A DNA stretch of 19,918 nt from Pleurotus ostreatus/Saccharomyces cerevisiae fusant (lineage: Eukaryota > Opisthokonta): NCBI GenBank assembly GCA_024196135.1, contig JAMQCK010000566.1, positions 1-19,918 of the forward strand. Direction: 5' to 3'. Shown here piece by piece: positions 1-10,675 of the stretch. Numbering within the stretch: the first letter of the stretch is position 1; every line of letters starts with the position of its first letter. The notes beneath the pieces are model-generated. The model saw nothing but the letters and a program-made list of their open reading frames with translations, did no database searches and was not told the DNA's origin. The translations under genes were made by a program, and so were the position numbers.

Positions 1-392
1 AGCCCTTGAGGTGTTAGTCGCCGCCAACTTATCCGTACGCCTTGCGAACGACATCGTCGTCTGCACCGTATTCACCTCACCAGGTCCCCTCCTGCAGCTC
101 CGTCGTTCTATGTCAGTACCGCTCTGAGATAAGGCAGCATACAACGGGAGCTAGAAGGGGGCGACGTCAATAGCGGTCCCACCATTGCGAGTGCTCCAAC
201 GCCCCGATGCATTGTCTGTGCCCTAGTCTGGTGGAGCTGACATCTATGTGCGGCGCTCGCGATGTATACTAGGCTCGTCAGCGGAGCAACGCCATGGCCA
301 CCCTCCTTGCAGTGATTCCTACACGGGTGGCTTCAAAAGCCAAGGGAGGAGCAAGAGAGCTCTCGCGGTCGACATCATTCCCTCTCTCGAAG
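1..392. other. Upstream region, no gene supported
   Basis: This is the left edge of the window. Short open frames exist on both strands, but none joins through plausible splice sites into a recognisable protein. The stretch probably holds the promoter and 5' leader of the monooxygenase gene that starts at 393. I found no tRNA-like fold and no clear TATA box. Confidence 0.5.
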
Positions 393-2608
393 ATGTCCGC
401 GACCGTTCTCGTTGTACGTGCTCATGTGAGTCCCAGGCTTGAGCCAGTGCTGACAAGCGTTTAGGTCGGCGCAGGACCGACCGGTCTCAGCCTGGCTATC
501 AGCCTTCTCAGAAACGGTGTCCCAGTCCGAATCATCGACAAGGCGCCAGAGCCACACGTAGGGCAGAAGGGCTTTGGAATCCAGGTGAGTACCACTTCCC
601 TCCATGCATAACTCTTCCTCTCCATCCATGATGCTAGCGCTTTTTTCGTAGTCCACCCCTCCAACACAATCCCTGTTTCCTTCTGATTTAATACTCACCC
701 CAGCCCCGCACGCTCGAAGTACTCCACCTTCTTGGCGGTGGCATTCTCGACGAGGTCCTAGAGCGCGCGTCCTATATCAAGAACATGCTCATATACGAGA
801 TGCCGGGCGCGATCAAGGTGGCCAGGGAGCTGGAGACCACGCCGAGGGTCCCTCCTACGCCTGATAAGCCGTGGGTGAGTTCATTCTTTCTGCATCTGCT
901 CCCACTCCCCCTCCCTTGCCCTCGCCTCCCCTCCCCTTCTCTCATCCGTTGCACGACGTCCGCTTAGATGGAATCACTAAACCCACTCCATCCCCCCTAG
1001 CCCGACTCCCGCTTGCTCGGCCAGGACCGCTTCGAGGCCATCCTGACTCGGCACCTTGAAGCAGCGGGCGGCAAGGTCGAGCGCGGCGTCGAGTTGGTGG
1101 GCTTCACGCAAGACGGTGATCATGTCTATGCCGAGCTGAAGAAGGTCGACCTCGCGGAGTCGAACAAGACCAACTTTGCTGAACCGAACAAGGCCGATCC
1201 CTCTGTGTCCACCGCAGCGGACCGCAGCATCGAGCACGCGCAATTCGACTTCCTCATCGGCTGCGACGGCGGACACAGCACCGTCAGAAGGTTGCTGGGA
1301 CTAGCGTTCGTTGGCGAGACGCGCGATGCCGAGTGGTCCCTCGTCGCGGATGTCGTGGTGAGGGGGTTGGATAGTGTAAGTTGCATACCCTTCATCCTAG
1401 AGTACAACGGATTGAGCATTTGAGTTTTCCCTGACGTGATTCACAGGACTACTGGCACATTTTCAGCAACGGGAGCGGCCCCAAGGATATGTGCTGTGCT
1501 TTATCTCGGCGTCTCAGTTCATAGAGTACAACTGACATTCGATCAGGCGCCTCACCCTCCGCTCAGCAGACATCCCCGACCTCTCCACCATCATCAGCTC
1601 GGGCGACCGGGATACCTACGCGGACCCACGCGAGGCGCTCGCAGCGCTGATCGAGGACTTTTACGCGATTACCGGGCGCACCGACATCGAGTTCGGGGAG
1701 GTGAGGTGTGCGTCGTGGTATAGGCCGAATATCCGGATGGTCGATAGGTTCGGGGAGGGGAGGGTTTTCGTTGCTGGGGGTGAGTTGGTGCGTAAGATGA
1801 GATTGCTGTGTGGCGCGCTCACGTAGATTTTCCAGATGCGGCGCACACGCACAGCCCGGCGGGTGGACAGGGGATGAACTCGGGCATCCAGGACGGGGTA
1901 AGTCTCTATTTGTCTTGCTAACGGCGCTGAGTCTCACTTGCCTACTATGACCCTCAGATCAACCTCGCCTGGAAGCTGGCCCTCGTCCATAAGAAGCTCG
2001 CTCCCCTTACCCTCCTCGCCACCTACTCCTCCGAACGTCTGCCCGTCATCGCCACTATGTTACAGAAGACCACAGAGATCAGCGAGACGTTCGTGAAGGC
2101 GGCATACCAGCAGAGCACGGACCCCACCGCTAGGCAGGGCGAGTGGAAGCGAGACGGTGCGATGAAGCAGTTTGGGGTAAACTACCGGGGCAGCGGGATC
2201 GTGCTGGATGAGCGGAACCCGTTGCCTGATGCGATGCCCAGTGCATATGGCTTGGGGGATGGGGCGCTGAGGGCGGGAGACCGAGCGCCGTCGGCGCCGG
2301 TGCGGTGTGCGGCGGATGCTGGGGTGCAGAAATTGTTCGATGCATTTAGTTGCTGGCGACACACCATACTGGTGTTCACTGGGGAAGAGGAGGTTGTACG
2401 CAGAGCTGTGGACGTGGTCAGCTCGCTACCTGAGGGTTTGTTGGAAGTGATCATCGTTGCTGCTCCGGGGAAGGTACACAGTGGTGATGAACTGAGGGTG
2501 CTCGAAGACTTTGCCGGTCACGCACGGTCTATTTACCAGGTCGAACACGACCCCACTATTGTGATATTCGTCCAGACGGGGTGGTCGGGGCCGTTGTGTT
2601 GGAAGTAG
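393..2608 (+). CDS. FAD-dependent monooxygenase (phenol hydroxylase / PheA-TfdB-like)
   Basis: Class A flavoprotein hydroxylase. Such enzymes insert one oxygen atom into an aromatic or polyketide substrate using NAD(P)H and FAD; the substrate here cannot be told. Eight exons: 393-413, 465-584, 704-874, 1001-1375, 1447-1490, 1547-1779, 1836-1897, 1958-2608. They join in frame to 558 residues. Visible motifs are the N-terminal Rossmann fingerprint VGAGPTG at residues 8-14 (split by intron 1), GIQPRTLEVL near the exon 2/3 junction, CDG at 192-194 in FLIGCDGGHSTVRR, and the FAD-ribityl GD motif at 321-322 followed by AAHTHSPAGGQGMNSGIQDG. The last ~200 residues fit the thioredoxin-like C-terminal domain of phenol hydroxylases, which is more diverged. 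The start is chosen because it sits directly before the FAD-binding strand. There is no C-terminal SKL-type peroxisomal signal despite the PEX5 neighbour. The family is clear; the role, possibly catabolic or secondary-metabolic, is inference. Confidence 0.88.
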
Positions 2609-2873
2609 ATGGGATCTGGCGGTACTTTGCAAAGATTTTAGGTTGCGTAGATTCAGACAGTGTATTTCGACTGTAAACGATTATTCGATGGATATTTTGT
2701 GCCACCCTGACGGGGAATGCCGAGCACTATGGGTCCAGTCCACGTGGTCACATTTGTGACGCATGTGATTATCAGCGCCTGTCCCCGGACCGGGGCCGAT
2801 TGAATGTGATGAGGCGGGGGAACGCGTTCAGCATCTCCGCTCCGTCCTCCATCGCCCTTTGCTTCCACTCACC
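2609..2873. promoter_or_regulatory. PEX5: Intergenic spacer, monooxygenase 3' end to PEX5 promoter
   Basis: 265 bases separate the monooxygenase stop from the PEX5 start, both genes reading rightwards. The left half is AT-richer and probably holds the 3' untranslated region. The right half is C/T-rich just before the start codon, as is common in fungal leaders. No specific binding site is claimed. Confidence 0.35.
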
Positions 2874-5128
2874 ATGTCCTTCTCGAATCTCATCTCGGGC
2901 GCTGAGTGTGCGCTTCCCGCGAACCCGCTCTCGCAGGTTTTGAAGCATACGGAGAGCGATCGTAGTCTTCAGCAGGTGCGGTGCAAGCTGATCATGACGA
3001 AGGAGAGATCGCTGACCTGTACGTCTTCAGGACAGGATTGCTGGGCCGTCTGGATCGAGGGTATGCTCATAGACCTGTTGGAGAGGCACTTGCTCACATG
3101 GCACCAGCTTCAACACCTCCCGGGCGCAGGCCCCGCTTTAAGCGAGCAAGATGCAGCCATGGCGCGCCAGTTCTTCGAAGGAGGCGGTCGCGGAACGCCC
3201 TCACTTGGGATGCAGCTTCCCCCTTCCATGCACATGCCCACCGGACTCCCCAGCGCCGGACCTGAACTACACGAACAATGGACAATGGGCCAGCCCCCGA
3301 TGCAGCAATCCATGAACCAGACGGGTTGGTCAGCCGAGTTTGAGGCGGGGCCTGCGCAGATGCGCGCGCCGCCATCAGCTCAGAATATGGCGGGTGTTGC
3401 TACGCAGAGTATGGGTGCGGGTTCTGCGTCTTGTGAGTGGCTCGCTTTGGTCGTACTTCGTCGATCGTAGCTGATGCAACAACATGACAGACCAGCAGCC
3501 ATACATGGGCATGTCGTCCTACCGGAGTCCTATGTCGATGTATGGCATGCAGATGGGCGCGGGCGGGATGCCGATGGGTGGAATGGCTCAACCGATGGTA
3601 GAGGGCAAGGGAAAAGGCCGTGCCGTCGACTTCGATGCTCAGATGGCGAAGGCCTTTGAGGCGCTCTCGACAGAAGAGACGCAGTCAGCCAGGATCGTCG
3701 AGGTCGACGGTCAGGCCGTCGAAAGCGCCGAAAAGCCCGAGACCGCGGAGGACTTGCGCAAGTACGTTGTCCGTACGACTTGAGGAACCTTGTTGATTAA
3801 ACATTGTGCAGAGCTTGGGAGGAATTGCGCTCATCAGCCGAGCCACCATCCCAGGAATCTATGGCGAAGTGGGAGGCCGAGTTCAATCAACTCATGAACG
3901 GGCAGCGAGACGAGCTCGAGTTCGACTACGCCAAGGACATGCAGAACGCGTGGGAGGGCGGACTGGGCGACTTTGATGGCTCCTTAGCCCCCAAGCGCAT
4001 CGAGTTCGACGAGTATGGCATCCCAAAGCTCGAGCCGTACGAATTCGGTACGTCTTGTGCTCTACGACCTTCCATCAACTTGGTGCTCACTCGGTCGTAG
4101 AACAAAATAACCCATACCTAGACGGCTCGAACCAGGCGCGTTCTGCGCTTGAGGAGGCGAAGGCGCTGCTTGAGCATAACGGGTCGCTGGCGGAAGCAGC
4201 ACTCTTGCTGGAGGCTGCGATTCAGAAGGGCGATTTGGGACAAGGTAACTACGAAGCGTGGATCCTGCTCGGCGAGACGCGGAATATGGACGAGCGGGAG
4301 GAGGCTGGGATGCGTGCACTCGCTGAAGGTGTCCGCATCGCTGAAGAGACCGACCAGTCGGGGGCGGGCATGCTCGTACGTTCCTTCACGTCAGCGGAGA
4401 TTGCGCCTGGACTAACACCTTAATAGTCCCTCGCCATCTCCTACACCAACGAATCCTACGACCGCGGCGCGCACGCCATGCTCGTCCGCTGGCTCCGCGC
4501 GCGCTTCCCCGACCACCCCATCCCCGACTCCACCATGGACGCCCTCCGCAAGCACACCACCTGGGACACCCACCAGCGCATCCTCGACGTCTTCCTCGCC
4601 CTCGCGCGCGCGCAGCACGCCGCCGGCGTCATGGACCCCGACGTCCAGATCGCCCTCGGCGTCCTCTCCTACTCCAACTCGGACTACGACCGCGCGAAGG
4701 ACTGCTTCGAGAGCGCGCTGAGCGCGCGGCCCAGGGATTATCTGCTGTGGAACCGCCTGGGGTCGAGTCTGAGCAATGGGAACAAGCCGGAGGAGGCGCT
4801 GGGGGCGTATCGGGAGGCGCTGCAGATGCGGCCGACGTATACGCGGGCGATATATAATGTGGGGGTGGCGTGTTTGAATATCGGGGCGCATAAGGAGGCG
4901 GCGGAACATTTCCTGTCGGTCGTGGCGATGCAGGACTCGGGCGCGGCGGAGAAGAACGAGCAGGTTTGGTTCTCTTTGAGGAGGGCGTTGTTCGCCATGG
5001 TGAGTCAGGGGTTGTGTCGATATGTCACGGTTGGCTGATCTATTGATTAGGACCGACCAGACCTCGCCGAGAAAGCGAAAGCGGGGGCGAATTTGCAGGA
5101 GTTCCGCCAGCAGGGATTGGACTTCTGA
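2874..5128 (+). CDS. PEX5: Peroxisomal targeting signal 1 receptor PEX5
   Basis: Cycling receptor that binds the C-terminal SKL-type signal of peroxisomal matrix proteins in the cytosol and delivers them to the PEX13/PEX14 docking complex. Exons: 2874-2975, 2976 intron, 3031-3060, 3108-3432, 3491-3761, 3812-4047, 4101-4375, 4427-4999, 5051-5128; joined length 629 residues, normal for the family. The N-terminus MSFSNLISGAEC holds the conserved cysteine (Cys12) that is monoubiquitinated for recycling in characterised PEX5 proteins. NPLSQVLKHTESDRSLQQ follows. The middle is a Met/Gly/Pro-rich disordered region with two WxxxF docking motifs, WSAEF at 118-122 and WEAEF at 263-267. From the FEQNNPYLDG block (exon 5/6 junction, about residue 321) to about 610 lie TPR repeats, for example the one containing YLLWNRLGSSLSNGNKPEEA. 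The 10-residue exon 2 is supported by the N-terminal family pattern and consistent phases. Confidence 0.96.
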
Positions 5129-5425
5129 AAAGCTAGCAATGTCATTGAACGAACCAGTCTTATATATGAAGATGCTTGTTCATAGTGTGAGTTATCTCAT
5201 CGCCTTTAAGTCACGAAGACACGTAAAAGATTGAACGGCTCGCTCACTGTCAGGAAGCCCGCCAGCACACGCACCGTCATGAGCACCCATACTAAACGGA
5301 ATGCAGGACATTGGCGAATTCAACGACATCCCTTTGAGTCGGCCATGTACCCTCAGCTACTCAGCGCCGTCTAGTCAGGGGGAAAACTAGCATTCTAATT
5401 CTTTATAAGTCTGACGGTGCGTTCG
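5129..5425. other. Convergent 3' intergenic region
   Basis: 297 bases lie between the stop of PEX5 (+ strand) and the stop of the DUF6535 gene (- strand). It should hold two facing 3' untranslated regions and polyadenylation sites. I see no open frame of substance, no RNA-like fold and no repeat. Confidence 0.4.
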
Positions 5426-7667
5426 TTACATGGATACCCGGAGTGGCAATTGCCCTTGCCTTCTCGTCACTCCGTGGAAGAATGTGTTGCTTGAACGTTT
5501 TTGTCGGCCTGTTAACCTCAGCATTTCGTACGCAATCGCACGACAAAACTCACCGTATGAGGAGGCACCTGGATACCTTTGTCCGCCTGAAGACGTTAGT
5601 ATGGCATGCGCACCCGCAGATACAAGGAAACCCACCTTTACAATCGTGCTGCAATCCTCCACAAGTTCTGATACCTTAGCGAAATCCTCAGCGTTCCAGT
5701 ATCGCGGCGTCCAGTTGGGGTCCAGTATGTCCGATTCAGGCGCCTTGCTCAGTCTGTCGTGCAGTTCCTTTCTGATGTGCCGCACGAGGCTGCGCAGGTT
5801 GTCCAAGTTGTTTCCCCCCTCGGAGTCGTTCTCTGAGTCGTTCCGCGCCCCAAGGCCGGTCTCCGAGCGTCCTCCTTCATTCGAGTGTCCCGGCCTTTCT
5901 TCTCCTTCATCCATCTCTTCTCCTTCGCCCGACTCCTCGCCTTCGTCTGCACTCAAGGGCTGCTCGGATTCCGAGTCGACCTCCTCCAACTGCGAGCTCC
6001 CAAAGCTAGCAAATCTTCCTGATTGCAGGGACCGCGACATGACAACGGATGCCGACCCCGACCACAGAAGAAGGGAGAGAGTGTAATTGAGGCTGTGACC
6101 GTCGGAAGATAGTGATTGAAGACGCGAGAGGAAATCGCCGGCAAGTTGCTGATCGAAGCGTCGAACGTCGTCCTCATCCGCGTCGGATGCGTCATCTGGG
6201 TTACATTGCCCCAGCAAGAGGATGATCTTGTACAGCGCTTCCATGTAGGGGTTATCCCATTGGTTCATGTAGTATTTGTTGTTGTGCACCTCTGTCACGA
6301 GATCCTGCGCGATCAAGTACAGTTGGACCTTCGTCTCTGTCAGAGAAATTGAGTAACAGTACTGTATGGCACGTAAAGGTGAGACCCACCTTTGTTCGGC
6401 GGCACGTTTAGGCCTTGCAGCGCCGTCCGCAAGGTCTGAAGTAGAGGCAGGGGCATCGGCGTCGTGCGATCATAGCAATCCAGTCCGGTGTTGAAAATAC
6501 GGATGGCGTGTTCAAGAACAGTCGCTGACGCATCTGGAACCCTCTTCGTGAATATGTAGAGTAAGACGTGCACCAGGGCCGGTAGCAGCTCGTACTCCAG
6601 GAGCTCGACGAGGTTGTCATGTTCTAGTCGTTCCTTTACTGATAGAAGTGGGCGCAGGACAGCTACTGCTTCCACGTAGCCAGCACTCCTCACCGACCAA
6701 AGGCAGTTCCAAAACCAGACTGGTAGCATAGGATGGGAGAATGTCTGCCCAACGAAGCCGAGAGTTTGGATGAAGGCGTCTTTGTTTCTCAGGTTGTCAC
6801 TGCGGAACCTGTTGACCTGCGACCATCGACGGTATGCGCTATGGCGATGGCTTTGGTGAAAAAGCTCGCAGAACAGTAGAAAAAGTAGCGACTGGGGTGA
6901 TCTGAATGGGACCAGAGCGCAATTGTCGAGGCCCGGTATTAGGCTCAGGCACTGCAGCGCCGGCAGCATCGTCGTGACGAGGAAGAATATGCCACTCAGA
7001 GCGCATATGACGCTGACGGCCACAGCTGTTCTGGTGTCCAAACGCCACAAAAGCTCGAGGATGCCGACCATGAAGATGGCGAGCGCTATCTGCAGCAGCA
7101 AGGGGAGAGCAGAGATGATTGCACCGACGCGCCAACGACGAAGACCCTCGTACTTGTCCTGCCGAATGGCCAGTATGACTGACTCAGAGCGTTCAGTGTC
7201 CTCAAGATATTCCGCCAGCCACTGTTTACTGATAATGCCGACGAGCGCCGCCGTCAAGCTGAGAGTAAGACTGCTAAACCATAGCCCATTCACGAGGACG
7301 ATCGTCGGCTTCGACAGTAGGGCGGGCGCATCGCTTGGGATGGGAATATCAGATGAATTCTTCATGATGGCGAGCATTTGGCGAAGGTATTCCGCTGACT
7401 GGTCCTCAGGTGTTTGCATAAGCCATGAGACCGAGAGTATGACGAAGGCCGTCAATACGGCAGAGAACAATCCGGCCTGGGCATGATTAAGGACATTTGT
7501 GACGACAGGTAAGCTGGTTTACTCACGAAGAGTAGCATTGTTTGTAGTTCTTCGTTCCATTTCTTGCACATATCTTCGTCGTAACGGCGGACCAGCTTGC
7601 GACACTCGCTCCAGGAAGCGTCTTCGCCTGGCGCAGGCGTGTTATGGAAGGATTCGTCCAAGTCCAT
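5426..7667 (-). CDS. DUF6535 domain membrane protein with acidic C-terminal tail
   Basis: Three exons on the - strand: 7667-7527, 7476-6390 and 6336-5426, joining in frame to 712 residues. The first intron falls inside the family hallmark: exon 1 ends ...ELQTMLLF and exon 2 begins AGLFSAVLTAFV, restoring the first transmembrane segment. Four hydrophobic helices are visible at about residues 48-67, 106-130, 165-190 and 197-221, with charged loops between them. This matches the agaricomycete DUF6535 family, whose function is unknown to me. The start codon is in a reasonable context and the WNEEL segment just before helix 1 is also typical. Beyond the membrane part is a ~490-residue region. It includes an acidic low-complexity stretch rich in Glu, Asp, Ser and Gly (about forward 5830-6000), then a more ordered segment. 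Family membership is confident; localisation is inferred from the helices only. Confidence 0.87.
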
Positions 7668-8755
7668 GGACCATCGTGTAGACGACTGACATGCACCTCA
7701 GTGTACGTCCAGTTTACAGTCAGGCAACGCACCATCATGCACTCGTCACCTTTCTTCCTACAACGTCGAGGTCGATCTGCAAACCACTACAAGTCGTCAA
7801 TTCATCACGAGAGTTCGACTAAGGTTTAAATCCACCGGCCTTCAGATACGAGGTGCTTTGCTTTCGCTCAAGCGGCGTATATCCGTCACGGCGGGATGTC
7901 GCGCAGGGTAGGACAAAAGAGTGGGGTAAGAGCGCATGGACAGCTATAAGGCCCGGTGAGGCGGATGTAACCTGTCTCCGGCGGCAGCTGGTTTGCATGT
8001 CGACAGGAGCCTGGACTAGTACACTAGTACACCCCTTTGCCATGAGCATCTGGGCTAGCGAGGCGCCCGTGTCATGGCACAATGCAGTACTCCGATGTTG
8101 GATACGTGCAGGTTGTCGCCTTTGAATGGGATAGACAGATATCCGCGATCGGGTACACGCTGGCGCACCTGCCCTCCGTTCGTACGGCGGAAGAAGAAGG
8201 CCAGCAGTATACCGAGCTCACGCTGTTATCTGCGCGTGGACTTCTCAATATACGGCAGACAGGCTCCGCTGAGGCGACGTGTATACGAAGGAAGGAGCGC
8301 ATACGTGCTGCCTGTCTTCTGCTGAACATGGCAGGAGGAACGAAGGCAGATAGCTGTATGACCGCGCCTGGACATATTCGATGGATGAGTTAGATGATGG
8401 TCTTCGGACGTTAGCATAGTCCGGGGCTCGAGAAGGCAAAGGAAACAATTGAATGTCGATTTCGAACCAGGGGTGAACATCGAGAATCGACGGCCTTAGA
8501 TTGAGAGCTCATCAGCGCGTGGAAGTTGGGATCAAAACTTCATTCAAAAAGTAGTTCACGATAGTACGAAATTATCGGGCATGTCCCTAACAAACAAGAG
8601 CCCTATGTGAACGCTCGAAGGGATACGAGGGGTATAGATACCTGCACGCCAAGTGGCAGGTCAACCCCGGATAGGTAAATACAGTCACTACGGGCGACAC
8701 ATTATAAGTATACCTCGAGCTCGCCAGCTACAAGTTTGAAACCATATTGCCACGA
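7668..8755. other. 1.1 kb gene-poor spacer
   Basis: This lies between the 5' end of the DUF6535 gene and the 3' end of the patatin-like gene, both on the - strand. It should include the DUF6535 promoter. The longest open frame (8082-8393, +, 103 residues) has no recognisable domain and ends in a sequence of mixed composition. Frames on the opposite strand are no better. I do not call a gene here, but a small unannotated gene or non-coding transcript cannot be excluded. Confidence 0.45.
8015..8030. repeat. Tandem 8-bp duplication (2 x actagtac)
   Basis: Two perfect back-to-back copies of actagtac occur at 8015-8022 and 8023-8030. Each copy contains the palindrome actagt. No function is assigned; it may be simple slippage. 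Confidence 0.7.
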
Positions 8756-10197
8756 TCATATGTGCACTAGCGACGAAAGCAGCGCCCGCTCGCTCACCAT
8801 CTTCTTCACAATCGAATTGACTTTCGTCTGCTGGCCCTGCGCACTGAGATACACCTTCGTTCGCTGTTCCATCTTAGTTTGCCATTTCTTGGACTCGTAC
8901 TCCGATAGCCTCCTATCAAACTTGTCGCCTGCTTCCAGCTTGAGATTGAAGCGGTAGTACCAGTCCTCGCCTTCATTCGTAGCACTGAGGCTTTCGCACT
9001 TCTTCGCTAATTCAGCGAGGGACTGCGGCACCGATGATTTTATATCGTCGGCGACGCCGGCGCCAAGGCTGAGTGCGTATGCCATGTGCTTCCCTTCTTT
9101 GACCGTCTCCTGGATGGCGTCTTCGATGGGGCTTCGGTGTGTGTCATCAGCAGAGCAGAATGTGGGGAGGCTGGCACTATCGACGGCGAAGTAGGCCCTA
9201 TTGACTGTGGAGCGAATGGCATCGAGGACGGTCACTCCTTCCGACGGCTCCTCTGAGGGGTACGAACGTAGCCTGCGCGACTTGTTCTCCTTGTTGGTTT
9301 CCGTCCTGTGTTCGCTCACGCACACAAATCTGGATCGCAGGATGTAAGCCAAGCGTTATAGCACCTCCCAGAGCGGAACGTACGTTTTGCAGCGAGATTT
9401 ACTCGAATCCAACAACTTCATATGCTCGCCGTTGCCGCTACCGAAACGCTTCAAGATCTTGATCACCTCATCGTCCAACCGCTTTAGCTTATACAGCCCA
9501 TCGCCAATTCCATCCTTGTAAACGCTCTCTGCGATGCGCAGATAGCAATCTATAGCATCCTTGACGGACATGCGCAGGCGTCCAAGAAAGAGCGCTATTA
9601 CGCTGAATGCCGTGAGCAAAATGGAATGTTCGCACGAGAACAGCACTCACCCTCCGATGCCGCTGCCTGCGATAAGATCGAAGTACTCGCAAGGTAGCGG
9701 TTGAGACGTCTGGGGAGAGGATTGTTCCACCTTGTACATCAGCTGCTGAAGCAGCAGCAGCATGGACAGCCCTCGTATGCCTCCGTCATCTGTGTTTACT
9801 TCAATATATGGGTTCAGAAAGAGCGATTGACTGTACCAAACACAAGGATGCGTGTGCCGGCTATAGGACGTCGCACAGCAGAGCTAATCACCCTCTGTAG
9901 CGTTTGGCTCTGCTCTTTGGTTTCTTGCGGCCAAGATTTTCTACCGCTCTGCTCCTTGTGCCGGGAGACCGTATGACCTTTATACAGTTTGCCTTTGCTC
10001 TTCGCGTCATCGCGTCCCATTCTTGAACGATTGCCGGGCGGCTGTTCTTCAGATGAGCACATCGACCCGCGTAGAAGATAGGAATGCTCACTCTTGCCTT
10101 TGATAGACTGATGACGGGGTGTGAGAGGAGTCGTTGTCACCGCCACTGTGCATTCGTTGTCGGACAGCAGCATCAGATGACAAGCACACATAAACAC
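8756..10197 (-). CDS. Patatin-like phospholipase domain protein, probably catalytically dead
   Basis: Four exons: 10197-9837 (start uncertain), 9789-9651, 9602-9384 and 9329-8756, giving up to 430 residues. Exon joins rebuild the patatin core: RILVFDDGGIRGLS (oxyanion-hole loop, about residues 115-129), then EYFDLIAGSGIGG and VIALFLGRLRMSVKDAIDCY (nucleophile elbow and following helix), then CKTFVCV (core strand, split by intron 3) and VLDAIRST where active members have an AARATS-like helix. Patatins are Ser/Asp acyl hydrolases with G-x-S-x-G and D-G-(A/G). Aligned by eye to LIGGTSTGG, the nucleophile serine position is Gly164. The DGG...NNP segment is replaced by SADDTHRSP, so the Asp is missing too. 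The fold is well supported. The N-terminal ~110 residues before the DGG loop are unrecognised, and the true start may be Met46 (10062) or Met60 (10020). It could be a decaying gene or a lipid-binding pseudoenzyme. Confidence 0.78.
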
Positions 10198-10675
10198 CGC
10201 ACGTCGACGACTGCCGGCAACTGATGAGAAGTATCCATTCTAGGCGTCATCTGCTTAGTCAGCGTGGGTAGCCTAGCTAGCCCAGCGAGGGGATCCTCGG
10301 GGCGACGGCCTGGTGATGGCTTGGGATAGGATAGCAGCTCGTCTACACGTGTGTCTGAATCTACACGGTGGTATAGGCGTGTGGGTCGGGCCTACGGCCC
10401 GGGGTCCCTACTTCACCGCATGCACTAGCACCAGCCAACTTCACGTACGGGCTGAGGCCTTCCGTGACACTGCTTACGAGCTCCAGTAACGCACGGATCA
10501 CCAGGTGTTAGGCTGCATATTAAATCGAGAGGGGGTGTAGATACTTGCAGCTATCAACACACAGTGAGCATGATTCTAACAAGGACTTGGCCCGCACTCT
10601 GATTATCCGTATAAGTAATAGGTCACGCTAGCCCACGCCAGTCTTCAACAACCCGATGAGCCTTCAACCCGCATA
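10198..10675. other. Intergenic spacer, rvt 3' side to patatin 5' side
   Basis: 478 bases lie between two genes that both read leftwards. No open frame of note. It must carry the rvt 3' untranslated region and the patatin-like gene's promoter and leader. A short GC-rich inverted repeat is listed separately. Confidence 0.4.
10387..10401. repeat. GC-rich inverted repeat (6-bp arms, 3-bp loop)
   Basis: The sequence cgggcc-tac-ggcccg forms a perfect 6-bp stem with a three-base loop. It lies about 275 bases beyond the stop of the reverse transcriptase gene. It is short enough to be chance; no function is claimed. Confidence 0.5.

Noticed and set aside
5430..6086. + strand frame of 218 residues, Ser/Pro-rich
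   Set aside because: It lies antisense to the DUF6535 C-terminal exon and its composition mirrors the acidic coding repeat; no start context or domain.
10387..10401. Inverted repeat as a transcription terminator of rvt
   Set aside because: Hairpin terminators are a bacterial device; the gene is eukaryotic and the stem is only six base pairs, so it is listed only as a repeat.
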